Shown here: positions 63,392-64,000 of the stretch, in pieces | Position numbering within the stretch: the first letter of the stretch is position 1 | How the letters are laid out: every line of letters starts with the position of its first letter | DNA from: an uncultured Acidobacteriota bacterium | GTDB lineage: Bacteria; Acidobacteriota; UBA6911; RPQK01; JAJDTT01 | Assembly (NCBI GenBank): GCA_951812665.1 | Contig: CATOST010000026.1 | Span: 127,501 to 191,500, forward strand | DNA length: 64,000 bases | Reading direction: 5' to 3' | Translations under genes and position numbers: made by a program | The notes under the pieces: model-generated | Databases searched by the model: none | What the model was told of the DNA's origin: nothing | What the model saw: only the letters and a program-made list of their open reading frames with translations

Positions 63392-63942
63392 ACCGGTCGA
63401 CCCAATGCGTGCAACCTATGTCATCTGGATAAGACCCTTGCGTGGACTTCCGATCATCTCGATGCATGGTATCTGATCCCCCCGGACCGCGACTCACAAA
63501 TGATCAGCGCTGCATCGCCGTCTTTATCCTCTGGATTCTGAGTGGAGACGCGGGTCAGCGTGCGCTGGTTGCTTGGAGCATGGGTTGGCAGTCGGCCCAG
63601 CAGGCTTCTGGCTCACACTGGATGGGACCCTATCTTGCCCAACTATTGGAGGACCCTTACGATGCAGTGCGGTTTGCCGCATATCGATCCCTGAGGCAGC
63701 TACCAGAGTTTTCGGACACCGCTGGCCCGGATTCCAAATTCCAATACAGTTTCGTCGGGAGTTCCAACCATCGGCGCAAGGCCCGAGAGCGCGCTATTGA
63801 GATCTGGCGGAGTGCGCAGCCTGCTGGCAAGGAGCGTTTTGGAAAAGAGATTCTCGTCGACTCACGCGGGGTCCTGAGAGAGGGCGCCTTCCGCCAACTC
63901 CTGGAACAGCGGGAGGATCGACGCATGCATTTGAACGAATAA
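63392..63942 (+). pseudogene. C-terminal fragment of a cytochrome c / HEAT-repeat protein, frameshifted
   Basis: The first frame encodes a haem motif (RPNACNLCHLDKTLAWTSDHLDAWY; CxxCH at about 63410). At a run of six C (63478-63483) the frame changes by one base to read PRLTNDQRCIAVFILWILSGDAGQRALVAWSMGWQSAQQ... and HEAT-like EDPYDAVRFAAYRSLRQL up to the stop at 63942. Related proteins in Acidobacteriota and Planctomycetota are longer multihaem/HEAT proteins; the N-terminal part is absent here. A remnant or a badly assembled gene. Confidence 0.7.
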
Positions 63943-64000
63943 GAAAGTTGGAGGACAAGCCAGTTTCGAATCAGCGACCTCCCAACCGCGCGTGACTCCG

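Noticed and set aside
63960-64000. tRNA-like 3' half on the minus strand at the right edge
   Set aside because: The T-loop-like TTCGAA is present, but the T-stem pairs poorly (wobbles and a mismatch) and the gene would be cut by the window edge.
1-64000. CRISPR arrays or prophage
   Set aside because: No regular short repeats with spacers, no cas genes, and no phage structural or integrase genes were seen.

Overview
The window is GC-rich and dense with secreted proteins (Tat-type twin-arginine leaders, lipoproteins, Sec signals). Recurrent families are five-bladed beta-propeller glycosidase-like proteins, BNR sialidases, Gfo/Idh/MocA oxidoreductases with Tat leaders, a PhoX/DUF839 protein, a CRTAC1-type FG-GAP/UnbV protein next to a TPR protein, and a HEAT/cytochrome fragment ending in a CxxCH signature. 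This mix is typical of heterotrophic Acidobacteriota and Planctomycetota. My best guess is an Acidobacteriota-like genome, inferred from gene content only.

Layout. 1-881: 3'-truncated NAD synthetase (minus). 882-25,586: a secreted carbohydrate/sialidase region with three propeller paralogs, two TIM-barrel glycosidase-like paralogs, three BNR sialidase-like proteins, a cupin, a Gfo/Idh/MocA oxidoreductase, a divergent Nramp transporter, an IolD-like ThDP enzyme, an SGNH esterase, an amidohydrolase, a TPR lipoprotein and a redoxin-derived protein; one tRNA-Arg(ACG) sits inside it. 25,747-30,818: PhoX, two GT4 glycosyltransferases and an MFS transporter, probably one operon. 30,876-36,001: lipoprotein-type methyltransferase, tandem cyclase, SDR, alpha/beta hydrolase and an orphan VapB-like antitoxin.

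36,330-51,022 is a defence island. It starts with a type I restriction-modification operon (hsdR, hsdM, hsdS). hsdS is cut by a 1,992-bp IS1380-family element with perfect 14-bp ends and a 5-bp target duplication; removing the element restores the reading frame exactly. The same operon continues, with short gaps or overlaps, into a 1,338-residue fusion (HsdM-like methylase with a degenerate catalytic motif, S-subunit-like recognition domain, linker, AAA/STAND-like ATPase, Gly/Tyr-rich tail) and a second P-loop ATPase with a helical C-terminal domain. Two small uracil-DNA-glycosylase-fold proteins follow, the second one between 20-bp inverted repeats. The five-gene hsd-plus-ATPase module is the best candidate for an undescribed system.

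51,431-63,942 returns to ordinary metabolism: CRTAC1 and TPR proteins, a hydantoinase/oxoprolinase pair whose A subunit carries five single-base frameshifts, a beta-helix protein with one in-frame amber stop, a class I aminotransferase, a gamma-glutamyltranspeptidase and a frameshifted cytochrome/HEAT fragment. Together the hydantoinase, transpeptidase and aminotransferase suggest salvage of cyclic amides and gamma-glutamyl peptides. Several disruptions in this last stretch lie in homopolymer runs, so consensus errors must be separated from true decay.
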